Assembly: GCA_023653785.1 (NCBI GenBank)
Contig: JAMKCH010019724.1
Coordinates: forward strand, 1 to 64,000
Origin: Ophioderma brevispina
Taxonomy: Eukaryota; Echinodermata; Ophiuroidea; Amphilepidida; Ophiodermatidae
Length of the DNA stretch: 64,000 nucleotides
Direction: 5' to 3'
Notes under the pieces: generated by a model
Told to the model about the DNA's origin: nothing
What the model saw: the letters and a program-made list of their open reading frames with translations, nothing else
Databases searched by the model: none
Program-made: the position numbers and the translations under genes
Shown: piece after piece, positions 11,225 to 23,140 of the stretch
Layout of the letters: the number at the start of each line of letters is the position of its first letter
Position numbering within the stretch: position 1 is the stretch's first letter

Positions 11225-12285
11225 TATATTCCAACCAAATCTATTGATTATAACAATTGATTGGGGCACAAGAAGGAAATTTATAATTCGAAAAATGCCC
11301 TTTTAATTCAGGTCTAAATGAACCTTTAACTTAACTCTATGAGCACCCCATATGGGGCATGGATCAATGTTTTTCTGAGCATGTTCGGTATTATAGGAAA
11401 TGATTTGAGGCACACGAGGGAATTTATAGATTTTTTTAAAGAATGCCCTTTTAATCGGACCATGCGACCTTTGACCCAGATCTATGAACACCCTATCTGG
11501 GCCTTGGGTCAGCGGTGGTTCTTCTGACTAAGTCTAGTGATTATAGCAATTGATTTGTGGCACAAGAAGGAATTTATAGATTTTCAAAGAATGCCCCCTT
11601 ACTCGGCTCACATGACCTCTGACCAAATCTGTGAAAAACACCCCACATGGGCCTTCAATCAGTGATTTTATTCTGACCCGATTTTCGCTGCAATCAGGCC
11701 AAGCGTTTGGCAAAATGACGATTTAGGCAAGTGTTGACAGCAGTTTCCTTACTAAGTCTAGTGATTATAGCAATTGATTGGTGCACAAGACTGTATTTAT
11801 ATATTTTCAAAAGGAAGTTTGCACCACTTAATCAACATGATCTTTGATCCAAAATTGGAACATCCCATAGGGATTTTGGGTCAGCAGTTTCTGTAACCAA
11901 GTTCTAGTGATTATAAAAATTGATTGTGGCACAAGAAGGAAATTTTAGATTTTCAATCAAAACAATGCCCCTTTAATCGGCCCACATGACTTGACCCAAA
12001 TCTGCGAAAAACCCCCCCACATGGACCTGGGTCAGCGTTTTCTGACCAAGTCTAGTGATTATAGCAATGATTTGTGGCACAAGAAGGAATTTGATTTTCA
12101 AAGATTGCCCCTTTAACTGGCCACATGCCCTTTGACCCTAATTCTGGAACACTTCATATGGCTTGGGTCAGGGTTTCTTCCAACAAGTCTAGTGATTACA
12201 GCAATTATTTGTGCACAGAAGGAATTATAGATTTTCAAAGATTGCCCCTTTAATCGGCCCACATGACCTTTGACCAAGGGTTAAC
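11225..12285. repeat. ~145-bp tandem satellite array, about 7-8 units
   Basis: The motif 'GATTATAGCAATTGATTTG' followed by 'GCACAAGAAGGAATTTATAG', 'AATGCCCCTTTAATCGGCCC', 'CATGACCTTTGACC' and 'ATGGGCCTTGGGTCAG' recurs near 11250, 11395, 11540, 11767, 11911, 12059 and 12196. Most steps are 137-148 bp; one is about 227 bp because of extra sequence near 11680-11745. Units differ by many indels. Non-coding. Confidence 0.8.
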
Positions 12286-12421
12286 AGCAGAGTGATAGAT
12301 AGACGTCAACACATTGCCATAACAACTAGCTCTGAGATAACTACGTATGCGAGCCTAAAAATTCACCATTTGTCATGGCAGGTGCATATCTAAAAGAGTT
12401 CTCTTCAGAGCCTTCACTTAC

Positions 12422-12628
12422 TTCCATTGCCTATCGACCACCATGTCCATGTCATCTTCGTCAGTTCTTCTTGGAGTCATAGTACACGGCTCGCCTCTTG
12501 TCTTTCCTTATGAACTTCTTGAAGGAGAATGGATTGGCACTATCGGACGACTTCCCGCTGCTCCCACCACTCTTAACCACTCCCACTGCTCTTCCCACTC
12601 TTACCACTCTTGTTTGAAGCTTCGTCGT
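12422..12628 (-). CDS. Internal coding exon of the minus-strand NPFSF-motif gene
   Basis: On the minus strand a 'TTTTTGCAG' acceptor precedes 12628 and a GTAAGTG donor follows 12422. The exon encodes DDEASNKSGKSGKSSGSG, a Ser/Gly/Lys linker, SSDSANPFSFKKFIRKDKRR, then an acidic tail with TDEDDMDMVVDRQW. Reading through requires removing one base in 'GGTTAAG' and one in 'AAGAAGAACTG'; without them two stops appear. The entry phase needs one base from the previous exon, which the exon ending at 50116 supplies. The NPFSFxxF core resembles the N-terminal motif I remember from ENTR1/SDCCAG3, an endosome and recycling protein, but the match is short. The second exon of the same gene is inference; function is unproven. 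Confidence 0.5.
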
Positions 12629-12714
12629 CTGCAAAAATGTCAATAGTGTACAATTATAGGGAAGGCCAAATGCCTTCTGTTCACGGGATACAGTGACCCC
12701 CAGATGTTTACGAC

Positions 12715-15000
12715 TAAAGACCATCAGCCCAGAGACTTTGGGTAGATGAAATTAGGTACCATATCTGACTATCTGCGACTGGACTTATCAGGGGGTCACC
12801 TAAAATAACAGAAATGGGAGTCTGTGATCCGGGTAACCACCCGTTGGGGTGGTCCTGGGGGGCCCCCAAGTTGCCAAAAATGGTTGCCTGGATAGATGAA
12901 GGAGGTAACTTAAATTCACCACCATTGTGAGCCCACTGCCACGCCTATATCAGCAGCACAAACGACAAACATTTTCCTCCCCCCGTTGGAAAGGGTCCGC
13001 CAGCCCCCACAAAGGGAACCCCCAAATTGTGCTAGTTAGAGACGAGCGAGGTACCATCAGAAACCATGTCAAATTAACCAGTTGAATTTGTGGAATACAA
13101 ATGGGTAATACTAGACAAAACAGTTGGACTGGCGGGTACCAGACACTTCACATAATGGCCGCCCTAGACTCTGCTGTCGAACTAAAGGCTAGGCTAGATT
13201 TGGGGTACCACATGAATCAGTTTTAAAGTGACTATCACCACACCTCACCGAATATAGAATGAACCAGACCAGAACAAATATCTGCTTCATAGCCTACCAG
13301 AACCCCCTACATGGCCGGATGGGGAGTCGGAGCCCCACTAGGCTAGCCTAAATTTCATCATTTGCCTTGGATGACCACAACTGGTTTAATTAAAATGCAT
13401 TTCAACCCGGTAGTTTAGGTCCTATGTAGTCCATTACAGATAATAACTGCATCGTTTTAGGCTTCACATGAAAACTGCAACCTTTGAATATTTCATGTAA
13501 AGCCAATGCATTAATGTGTTCTAGCGAAAGATGGCACATAACGTCCATAAAATAAAACAAAGACCAATCTAAATGCATATTTTTGTAATAAATCAATTTT
13601 TTCCCTCATAATAAATGTGTTATGAAAGTATTAATTGTTGAGATGGCCTATTTGGCTTATGTCATTCTTAACCCCTGGTATGTGTGCCTTTGGGATCAAA
13701 TGGCAAAAAAGATGTCAAATTCAAACCTGATTAAATGGTATAAATAGCTCTAGTCATAAGAAATGTACGTCTGGGGGACAATTGGTACTTGTCACTCGCT
13801 CTTAAAGGGAATAGCAGCGATCATTGCGAGATAATCGAAAATGTGGAACTGCATTTGTTTTAACACTTTATCAATCAGATTAGTGTGTACATATTCTCAT
13901 ATAAACTGCTTTAATGTAGATTGTAGAAACAAACCACAAAATAGTGAAAAAAGTCTTTTGAGGAAATTTGTCATAACCGTCTCCCATAAATAACTACATC
14001 GATGACGTCTTCAAAATTACAATAAACAACTGATGTGGTTTACTAGCACAGAGCATAAACAAAGATCCCAACCACCTTTGTGTTGGTTCCACACTGTATT
14101 GATCAGGTGCACAATATCATTCTTAAAATCCGGGATATTCACCGAGAGGCGTTTTTTGATTCTCAAGTTGATTTTTGATGACTCACGTAATAGAAATTAA
14201 GGAATTCAGATAAAAGTACTTGCCTTGTCTTAATACGAGGATTACAAAGCCAACCACTTGCAGGTTTAGGTTTGCATATCCATGCCCAGTAACAAAATAC
14301 CAACATATAGTTTTGATGATTTTTTTCAATGCTTCGGATTAGCAAATCGCGGCTAACCCCTTTAACCATACCTAAGACCATAAATAATCTTGGGGATTTT
14401 TTTTAGGACACTAGATGCTAGGATATGCAGCAGATATCTAGATTATGGTCTTCTTTTCCATTGATACCAAAATACAAACCCTAACCATGAGTCATAAGTT
14501 AGTGAATCATCAAAATTGTCAATTTGGACACAGACGTACAGTATAGGGGAGGGCGAAAATCCAACTTTGCCTAAGAAGCTAGGAATGTTCACTTTCATGC
14601 AGTTTTTCAACTCTAAATGATGGCAAAATACCAGCTGCTAATTTAAAATTGAGTTTTTAGAAGCCCTAATTGTGCACAATTTTTCAAAAATCTACCACAC
14701 AATTATTCTTGGGTGACTGACAGTTTCCTTTAATAGCTGATAACATAAAACACAAACTTCTGTCTTCTCGCATTGGATATGAAAATAAAATACCAAACAT
14801 CATTAGTATGGCTTTACTTGGACGCCATAAGAAGTCGCAAATCGGGCAAATTGGTGATTGTCCAACAGTGTGACAATCGGCAAGAAGCCAATTTTTTGCA
14901 ATAAACATCAGGTATAGCAGTTTATCTATAAATGGATGGCAAATTACTAGTTTTATATAAACAGAGGTTTAGAGAGCCATACTCTGTGCAATATGCGGGG
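12715..15000. repeat. Left arm of a giant inverted repeat (PAL-2)
   Basis: In reverse complement this matches 17240-18688. Paired blocks include 'GATGAAATTAGGTACC', 'AGAAATGGGAGTCTG', 'GGAAAGGGTCCGCCAG', 'GAGCGAGGTACCA', 'CTAGGCTAGCCTA', 'CACATGAAAACTGCAACCTTTG', 'GTCAAATTCAAAC' and 'AAATTAAGGAATTCA'. The arm contains extra segments absent from the right arm, for example around 13770-14150 and 14640-14930. No gene seen. The outer border is close to 12715. Confidence 0.8.
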
Positions 15001-15035
15001 GGCCCAAAAAAAAAAAAAAAAAACCCCCCCGCCCT
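15001..15035. repeat. Poly(A)/poly(C) low-complexity tract
   Basis: An A-run of about 20 followed by a C-run, at the inner end of the left PAL-2 arm. It corresponds to the G-run at 17219-17230 in the right arm. Confidence 0.7.
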
Positions 15036-15369
15036 TAGCCCCCCTTTGATATCTGTCCTAAGCCCTGATAGTGCTAACCTTCCATAATTAGTATGGTTTC
15101 ACTAAAGAATGGAAAGGAGAAAACCAAAAACTTGAACTTTTTACATTAGCTTTTTGCTGTAACTTTGATACAGATTAAATAAATATCACTTTCATATGGA
15201 AGTCTATTTGGTTCTTTGACTTTTAATGAAAGTTCAGTTGAATTCAGGTATACTTTAGTTATAATAATGTTTTTCGGTGCACCATAGTTAATAATTTTTC
15301 ATTTTCAGGATATGCCATAATGTTTCATTTTGTACACTCCCACCGCTTTATTGTTGTAGTAAAGTGTAG

Positions 15370-16490
15370 TAGTAAGTCCAAAGTTTTAAATCCGGTTTTA
15401 CCCCGCGCGAACGGGGTGGCCGATTCACCTCACACTCGCATCAACCGCCCTTACTACTCCCTCCTTTCACTTCACCCGATTCAATGCAATCTTCCATCCT
15501 CAACCCACCCTCTACCTCTCCTCCTCCTCCACTTGCTTCTTTATAAGTCGTCTTTGTACCTCACTCTCCTCCAACCCCTTCCACCCCACATCACATTCGA
15601 ATAGCCCTTCTTAAAACATGCCCTTCATCCTTCTCTCATCCTATCCTCACTTCACACTCACACATCGCATTCGCCCTCTCATCATTGTGCTCTCTCTGTC
15701 CTCCTTAGAATTCCCATCTCATTTTCACTTAGACACCATGTCTCGCTCCCATAGCAGCATCACCTGATCGCACAGAACACTCTTATACACCAGCATTTCG
15801 ATCTCAAAGGATACTTTCCCCTTGCAACAACTCCCCACATTCCAATCAAACTTCACCCACCCATACCTCACTCTAGCATTCCACTGCCACCTTGCATCCA
15901 CCACCACCCACAAACCCTGTCCCCCAGGTACTTGAACTCCTTCAACGACATCCACCCTCATCACACAATTTTTTCCTCTGTTCCACATCTCTATCCAGCA
16001 CCTTCTCCCTTCTCCACTCTCCCACACATAAAATCTCTTGGCCAAACTTGGGGTCAATCTCTTTCATCGTTGTGCATCTCCCATGGATCCATTTCCGCTC
16101 CCGCATTCCATCACCACCACCACCCGCACCCAACGCACCCCCGCGCCTCTCCACCCGGTCACGCACATTTTGGCCTTCCCAAGGGTTTACCTTCAGACCC
16201 GGACGCGCAAAAGCCGGCGTTTCGCCATTTCCAAAACGTCTTCGGCCGCAGGGCATCATCTCATTGTCGCGCCAGGAAAACCAAGTCATCAGCAACACAT
16301 CTCACTTCATCAACCCTTCTTTGGCACTCCTCCGAACCCTCACCATTGTCAAAATAAATGGCGAAAGTACCGAACCTTTAGTGCCAACCACCTTCACCTC
16401 AACTCGTCAAGACAAATCATCTCCCACTCTTCATACACTCATCAACTACTGGGCCTCTAAACCATTATTTCCTGTGGTAGCAAATGCTTG
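15370..16490 (-). mobile_element. Non-LTR retrotransposon 3' part (RT palm to 3' end), degenerate
   Basis: On the minus strand, frames broken by stops and shifts give in order: GSVLSPF (RT motif B remnant) near 16360, VADDLVFLA (catalytic [YF]xDD-type motif C) near 16290, GLKVN near 16190, GMRERKWIHGRCTKMKE-like text near 16090, EFKYLGD near 15935, GSETWCLS near 15745, and a tail ending IGHPV...KPDLKL near 15395. This order is typical of LINE ORF2 ends. The coding strand is very purine-rich, so the plus strand shows false proline-rich ORFs. Only the motif C aspartates are clearly kept. The 3' tail is a TAC-like microsatellite. Lies in the core of PAL-2. Confidence 0.7.
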
Positions 16491-17239
16491 GTCCATTACT
16501 TTCTTACAAACTCAAAATATTTTTTTTTCATATTCTGCAATAGTCAAAACATATCAGCATATTTAAGTTTTGCTGAATTCAACTGTCCATTTAAAATCAA
16601 ATAACCAACTACTAATCTACTTTGATTGAAACAATGGGTTTATTTAATTATATCATATCAATGGTACACAGTATTTTGATGAAATGCTTTACATACTACA
16701 ATACGAGGCATGCGATTGGCAATTTTTTCATAGTTCGGCTAAATCAGGATTATTTAATTACTTATTTTTTTTTTTTTTTTTTAAAAAAAAACGGGTCATT
16801 GGGTATCAGGATGTGCAAAAAATGTTAATTTTTTTATGCAATCACATCCTTTAGTGCGCAATATCCTGAATTAAATAAGTAAATAAATAGAAATACTGGC
16901 AATTAAAATACTTACTGAATTGAACACAACCAAATCAATTAAAAAAATCAAAGAAAACCAAATAATCTACATATAAAAGTGTTTTATTTATTGATCTATA
17001 ATCAATAATCGACAGCGCAAATATTTGAAAACCCGTTTTGTGTAATAGCGTGAACTTTTGCCTCTGGTGTGCTAAATGCCTAAAAAACTTCAGAAAAAGT
17101 TTCCAGGTACATTTAATTGTTTTTATATCCTTTCCATGCATAATAGGAAGAAAATTAGACAGTAGTACCTTCATCGGTTAGACTGCCCTCAAAGTCACAT
17201 GTGTGTGTGTGGGTGTGGGGGGGGGGGGGGTTGTGTTCA
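16491..17239. other. PAL-2 core without recognised gene
   Basis: AT-rich, with a T/A homopolymer stretch at 16762-16790 and a partial inverted pair 'CAGGATTATTTAATTACTTATT' near 16745 against 'AAATAAGTAAATAAA' near 16873. A 79-codon minus frame at 16935-17174 has no motif I know. A GT/G-rich microsatellite is at 17201-17231. Confidence 0.4.
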
Positions 17240-18688
17240 ACCTAAGAAATTGTATGGTATAAAACATGTTTGCAAATTTGTAGAATATGGCTTTAAACTC
17301 TAGTTATTATAATAAAACCTAGTAATTTGCCATCATTTAATCTAAAAATTCATGATATACCTAGCTTTTTTAGTGCCAAAGTTGAATGGAATTCAACATC
17401 TTGCTGATTTGCAACGTTTGACATTATTATGACGCCATAATACGGAAATTTGCATATCAAATTGAACGAAGAGGACAGAACTATCCCACTGTCTCCAAAT
17501 CATAAGCATCAGGTTGCTTTATAATGAATTCCTTAATTTCCCCTGATAATTGTGTTAAAAAGTTTAGTAAGAGCAGGGTTAAACAACTATTTTAAGTCTG
17601 TTTTTTGTCAGCTGTTTAAAAGCACTATCAGTCCCCAAGTACATTTTTTTTACAAATGTTGCACACGTATGTCTCAAAGCTATGTATATATAAAATAGTA
17701 ATATGTCAATCATTTAAATATCATCATTTATCTTATACCATTTCATCTGTTTGAATTTGACCATTTCCTTTTGCCGTTTGAATCCCAAAGTCACACGTCC
17801 CAATGTTAAGAGGACATGACCAAATAGGGCCATACCAAACAGTTAATACCTATAAATTGGGTTGTTGTGTGGAAATATGTACTTATTCTTTGATACGAGT
17901 CAACTTGTGTTTTCCACTAGTCAAAGGTTGTAGTTTTCATGTGAGCCTAAACCTGATTGCTTTATTATCTTAAAGGCCTTTAAGCTAAGCCTAGGTCGCA
18001 GCATTTACAAAGTTTGGTCCATCCAAGGCAATGGATTAAATTAGCTAGCCTAGAATGGGGTCTCGAGTCCCGGCTGAGGCCCTATTTAGGGGTCCCTGGT
18101 CGGCTATGACAAGCATTATTTGTTCTGTCATTGGTCATTCTATATTGTTAGGTGTGATATATCAATATAAACTTGATTTCATGTGTGGTACCCCCGATAT
18201 CTAGGCTAGCCTAGTTGGACGCAGAGTCTAGTGCGGCCATATTTGAAGTGTCTGGTACCCGCAGTCCAACTGTCAATTTGTCTAGTAATTACCCAGTTTG
18301 TATTCCCACAATTCAACTTGTAATTTGCATGGTTTCTGAGTGGTACCTCGCTCGTCTAAAGCCAGCCCCAATTGGGGGGTCCCTTTGTGGGGGGTCTGGC
18401 GGACCCTTTCCAAAGGGGAAAATGTCTGTCGTTTGTGCTGCTGGATTAACAGTCTGGTGTTGGGCTCAGAATGGTGGTGATTTTGAGTGGTGACCTCCTT
18501 CATCTATCCACACCCATTTTTTGGCCACTTTGGTGGGCCCCCAGGACCACAACACAACCCACAGTGGGGGGTTTACCGACCCGGCAGACTCCCATTTCTG
18601 TTCATTTTAGTTGACCCCTTATAACACTCCCAGTGTCCGATATTGGTACCTAATTCATCTAACCAAATGTCTCCGGGCTGATTCTCTA
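17240..18688. repeat. Right arm of PAL-2
   Basis: Reverse-complement partner of 12715-15000. The best-preserved stretch is 17950-18665. A family A MITE end ('AAAAGCACTATCAG', near 17620) is embedded. The outer border abuts the tandem duplication that starts at about 18690. No coding region is supported. Confidence 0.8.
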
Positions 18689-18733
18689 GACCTTTAGATT
18701 TCAGGTTCCCCAAAATGCAAAGGGTGCAGGGGA

Positions 18734-18807
18734 ATGCATAAGAGACATAATGCCTAACTTTCCATGCAAGAAGATGTGAAAAGTTAGGCATTATGTCTCT
18801 TATGCAT
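18734..18807. repeat. Perfect 27-bp hairpin, 20-nt loop
   Basis: 18734-18760 (ATGCATAAGAGACATAATGC...) and 18781-18807 are exact reverse complements. The partner in copy 2 (about 23350-23423) has lost three bases of one arm. Outside the perfect stem, 'TTCAGGTT' and 'AACCTGAAA' extend the pairing in copy 2. Could be a tiny foldback element; the size also resembles a microRNA precursor, for which there is no other evidence. Confidence 0.7.
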
Positions 18808-18870
18808 CTGCCTAACCTGAAAACAAGTGAAGTTGAGGTTTCACATGATGGTTTAACTGGTTTGGCTGTT

Positions 18871-19200
18871 ACTATAATAGGTAAAGGTAAAAAGGTAAAG
18901 GGGAACGGACCTGTGTACACAGGAACGGAGTGCCATCTCTCGATTTAATCAATTTGGGGGCCCAGACTCCACCATATAATTTGCTGTAATGGGGATCGCC
19001 ACACCTCATCTACAGCTAGTCTGTTACCTTCCCAGCATTGAATAATGCCGGTACCAAATTTATATACACCTGGGGTGTAAAGGAGTAAATTGGAGGTACA
19101 GCGCCTTACTCAAGGGCGAAACCATTGGCCCCAGCGGGGCTCGAACCCACAACCTTGGCGATGCGGGCCGAGCGCTGATGCACTGGACCACATGTGCCCC
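18871..19200 (-). mobile_element. tRNA-derived SINE (copy 1)
   Basis: On the minus strand the head reads GGGGCACATGTGGTCCAGTG with a pol III A box (TGGTCCAGTGC, about 19180-19190) and a perfect B box (GGTTCGAGCCC, 19138-19148). The spacing of about 30-40 nt is as in a tRNA. A tRNA-unrelated body follows, then a 'TTTACCTTTTTACCTTTACC' tail. About 330 bp. It is an element, not a tRNA gene. Confidence 0.8.
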
Positions 19201-19954
19201 TTGTTACTAATAATATGGTAAATAAATCTCTCCAAGACTGGATTAGAATTTTTAAACATTATGTTATAAGTGCCCATTAAAATCACGGATTTTTTTCTTG
19301 ACAGTGTCTGAATGTAAGAAAACACACAGCTGGAAATGCTTAAAAGATGTTGTCCTCTAAACTCCTTAAAATTATGACAGATGGTAAATTTGATCTCTGT
19401 CTGCAAGAGGAAAGAGCCCACAACCCAAAAAAGTCAAAGTGTATTCACTGTACAATATTAAAGTGAATGTATCACAACTCATGATCCAATCACGGCACCT
19501 ATTTTGTAATGCTTTAATTCAGTATTCAAGATGCTCTGCATGCATTACCCTTTCATCAAAGGCGGTGGCGCTCGCTAGACTTTTTTTCCCTAGTCCCTGT
19601 ACACGATGTGGGTGGAGCTAGCGCCCGCTAGGCGAGTCCTCATTTGCGCATCGGCTTTCCGCATTTTGGTGTGGTTACGTTTTTCTTTATTTTTTCGGAG
19701 GTAAACTTCTGGCGTGACTTTCCTGGGAACTGATTGGGGCAATACAGACTAAGGCGCCGTATGAATGGATTCCGTTAAACAAATGTGATGCTACCATCTG
19801 TTCATTGTCTTTGTGTTAATGTTCGGGTATTTGTCTTGTGGTAAAAGAAAGGTTCAGTTGCAAAGATAATCTTGGCCACCCAGCACTCAGTTTAGGTCCC
19901 AATCTCTCCATTAATATGACCGCATAATCCTTTGTTGACATACTTATGCCTTTC

Positions 19955-20220
19955 CATTGGCGTAACCGACCGGGGGGGGGCGAATTGCCCCCTGGCTCGA
20001 AAAACGGGACGATATCGACCAAATTATGCTGTCCACCCCTCCTCCATTTTGTGAAATTTCGACCAAGTTCAGCCTAAATTTGGGCAAAATTCAAGTGAAA
20101 TTGCCATTTACCGCGCGCGATTTTCGTCAAGTTCAGACTTCATTGGAGCAAATCCCGGGACAACTTAAAAATGTTGCCCCCCTCTGGATCGACTACTTAC
20201 TGGACTTCGGTAAGCCACTA
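19955..20220. mobile_element. hAT-like MITE (copy 1, eroded)
   Basis: Counterpart of 24526-24788. Ends read CATTGGCGTAACCG and CGGTAAGCCACTA, so both inverted ends carry mutations and the target duplication is partly lost on the left. The G-run and 'TTGCCCCC' body are kept. Confidence 0.65.
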
Positions 20221-20384
20221 TGCTTGCACAAAACTATCCCTATTTTGCCAAGATACCTCGCTCCACTCGCCCTAAAGCTAACCTTCAATACGCGCCTCCG
20301 GTGATACTGATTGAGGCTTCGTCTTTGACAAAGACTAGGCATGCATGTTTGAAAACACAGGGCCAGGAACATGTTAGACTACCA

Positions 20385-20835
20385 ATCCACAGATGGCAGG
20401 TTATAATATTTGACATGCTATTAATGCTTTTAAATAAACCTGCCATTTACAGCAAATATGGCAGGCTAACACATATACCTTGCCATATCACAACATGACA
20501 GGCTGATACATTTAGCCCTGCCAAAACAACATAATAATGGTAAGCTGTACATTTAGCCTCCCATTATACACAGCAAGACATCAATCTGGCCTACCATATA
20601 TACACAGCATATGACTGGCTAATCATTTTACCTACCTATATACACAGCATATGACAGTCTAATCATTTACCTACCATAACACTACACCGCATAGACAGGC
20701 TAATACATTTAGCCTGCCATACACGCAATGTTGGCCGGAAATATATTTAGCCTTTCATATACAGCATATGGAGGCTTAAAACAATTAGGCCTGCCATATA
20801 ACAGAATCTATCGGCTAATACATTTACCTACCAGG
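20385..20835. repeat. ~42-45-bp minisatellite with AGGCTAA/TTAGCCT dyads (copy 1)
   Basis: About ten irregular units of the type GGCTAATACATTTAGCCTAC + CATATATACACAGCATATGACA. Each unit carries AGGCTAA...TTAGCCT, a short inverted repeat. Less regular than its copy at 24945-25410. Confidence 0.8.
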
Positions 20836-21004
20836 TAAAGCTGTTATTAAAATATTTCATTGGTTTAGACTTATCAGAATTCCACCAATTTAAAATTACA
20901 ACGATTTTTCTATGAGCACTATTATAAAGTCTGAATCATGCTGATTGGTCAATCTAAAGTTTGACAAAATTCTTTGGGTATCAGAGTAACATAACTGTGG
21001 GGGT

Positions 21005-21160
21005 CCATAACCTGACCCATCTGACACACTTTTTTCTGCCACACTTAAGAATTTGGAAAACTTTCACAAGACTCAACACAAGTTTATTCTGTTAAGGTTT
21101 AAAAATTCATAAGTGTGTCCAAAAAAAAGTGTGTCAGATGGACCGGTTACAGAAATCCCT
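21005..21160. repeat. Foldback element with GTGTGTCAGATGG arms (copy 1)
   Basis: 'CCATCTGACACACTTTTTTCTG' on the left pairs with '...AAAAAAAAGTGTGTCAGATGG' on the right, with 'CACACTTA..GAATTT' and 'AAATTCATAAGTGTG' inside and a 'TTTATTCTGTTAAGGTTT' centre. Copy 2 is at 25578-25722. The centre is shared with the hairpin at 6635-6683. Confidence 0.75.
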
Positions 21161-21539
21161 CTAAATGGGACCTACATCCTCATGCAACTCCTTACTTTTT
21201 AATCTTTTACCATACTGCTGCTGATTTCCACAAAATTTCAGAAACAACAAATTTTTCTAAATAATTTTGTTTCTTTCTGAGTTAATATTGATTGGGAACA
21301 AATGGGATGTAATAAATGTATGCATGTTTACTTCTTATTTTGAAAGGTGCGTGTTTCCGATCGTCTTTGAGACCCCCCCCCCCCGATTTACCCGGAAGTA
21401 GTAACTATTTTGATATCAGATGAAAGCTGTATTTTCTCTCATTGTCCTCCTGAAAATTTGACCCTCAACTCCATTTCATTCCCAAGATTATAAACTAGAA
21501 TTTCCGGTTCTCGGCTTTCGCGTCGCTATATTCCAGAAT

Positions 21540-21790
21540 ATAAGCTGTGGACCGCCCATGACCCTTGAACCCTGGCACGTGACCTTTGATCTCATCAAAC
21601 TATTAGGATCGCATTGTGCACTTATGACAAAAGTTTGGTTCCAATGGATCTTCAAGTTTTTCAATTAAACTCAATTTTTACATTTTTAGCCCTTTTTCAC
21701 TTGACCTCACACCTGACCTTTGACCTTTCCAACATTACCTGTGACCTTTCAACATACCTTTGACCTGACCTCGTCAACATATGAGGGATC
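21540..21790. repeat. Dispersed TGACCTTTGACC-rich repeat (copy 1)
   Basis: Several 'TGACCTTTGACC' motifs plus 'GATCGCATTGTGCAC' and 'AAGTTTGGTTCCAA'. Related text is at 26105-26370 and 34135-34215. Non-coding repeat family; the hexamer pairs resemble nuclear-receptor half-sites but here belong to the repeat. Confidence 0.6.
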
Positions 21791-22154
21791 CATGGTGCAC
21801 CTAGGACAAGTTTTGGTTCCCGAAGTTAAACTTTCACCCAATTTTTGAGGTTCAATAAAAAAAACTTAACAATTTTTGACACACACATCCATACAAAAAA
21901 CACACCACACTACATACACAAGCACAACGGATTGCTAAGTGGTCCTGCCAGCTATAGCTTGCGGCCCACAAAAAACCGCCAAATTAGTGGTTAACCATCA
22001 ATATTAGCACAAGATTGAATAGGGCTGTTTTGTAGTATGCATTTGTTGCTTCTACCAGCAAAACTGCAAGTTTGTTTCAACAACTTGATGGGGTGTATAT
22101 GCAAGTGCCAAGCTCTAATATCAAGTAGAGAACAAATGACATAAATCGTAAAAA

Positions 22155-23140
22155 GCAACCTTAACCCTAACCCGGACCTGGTATTTTGGGCCGACCGACG
22201 GTCCAAATGCAACGAGGTGCAATCTATTTTATTTTTAAATCCGGCAAGATGCAACGAGAAACAAATTTTGCTTTCATGCATCTCGGCCCGTTTTCCCGGC
22301 ACAGGAATAGTGCGTAAAGAAGTCGTTAACGGCCCAGATGCAACGAAGAACAACTCGCATAATTTTTCCGAAGGACGCCCATATGCAACAGGGAACATCG
22401 CGTCATTTTCCCGGAAGACGTCCCATATGCAACGATGAACATCGCGCCATTTTTCCGGAAAGAAGCGGTCCCAGATGCAACGAGGAACATCGCGTGCGAT
22501 ATGCACTGAGAACCAGCGGATCCTAATAAATAAAATAAATAATGGATGCGTACTGCAACCCTGATCTGCATGAAATCGTAGCTATAGTTCGCCAATCGTG
22601 CGTGGCGCTATTACGCTAACGTCAGTAGTCGTGCTTGGGCCGCTATTACGCTACGTCATGCTCGCGTTACTTCATAATGCGATTTTAATGCCTAATTAAA
22701 TTATTATCGAAATGGTTACGCTATCACCATCGATATATCGAAATTGTCTATGGGCATTGTACACAGTTTCACCCCTGATGAAAGCATTGCGCCCTTCTGC
22801 TGGCAAACCGTCCGAAATGCAGTGAAAAGCACGCATCATTTTCCCCGGGAATGACGCCCCGGGTGCAACGAGGAAACATCGCGTCATTTTCCGGAGATGG
22901 CCCAATGCAGCAACGCGGAACATTGCGTCATTTCCGTAAGACGGCCCAGATGCAACGAGGACCACGCATCATTTTCCGGTAACGGCCATATGCCCAGATG
23001 CAATGCGGTGCAATGAGAGTCATTTGCGCGACAAAAATAGTGTGGGTTGACGGCCGGATGCAACTAGAAAACATTTTCGACGTTACCACGTTGTCGTTGC
23101 AACCCGCATTGGTCGGGCCGTGGTAGGGTTAAAAAGGGCC
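22155..23140. repeat. CpG-rich ~40-45-bp minisatellite element with telomere-like borders (copy 1)
   Basis: Units of the type CCCAGATGCAACGAGGAACA + TCGCGTCATTTTCCGGAAGACGG form two clusters, about 22190-22500 and 22790-23095, split by ~290 bp of unrelated sequence. Borders are TTAACCCTAACCCGG (22161) and the inverted TAGGGTTA (about 23126). Long frames such as 22217-22438 or 21991-22506 are by-products of the repeats. Confidence 0.75.

Noticed and set aside
15892..16566. 224-codon proline/serine-rich plus-strand ORF and its 140-codon neighbours
   Set aside because: The minus strand carries recognisable LINE motifs here; the plus-strand frames mirror its purine-rich code.
19130..19200. tRNA gene on the minus strand
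   Set aside because: The A and B boxes are intact, but the head continues into a SINE body and a second copy has the same body.
22161..22175. Telomere or internal telomeric array
   Set aside because: Only about two TTAACCC-like units are present, so it is at most telomere-like.
21991..22595. 171- and 89-codon minus-strand ORFs with repeated 'LHLG' and 'VASG' text
   Set aside because: They are translations of the CpG-rich minisatellite units in different frames.
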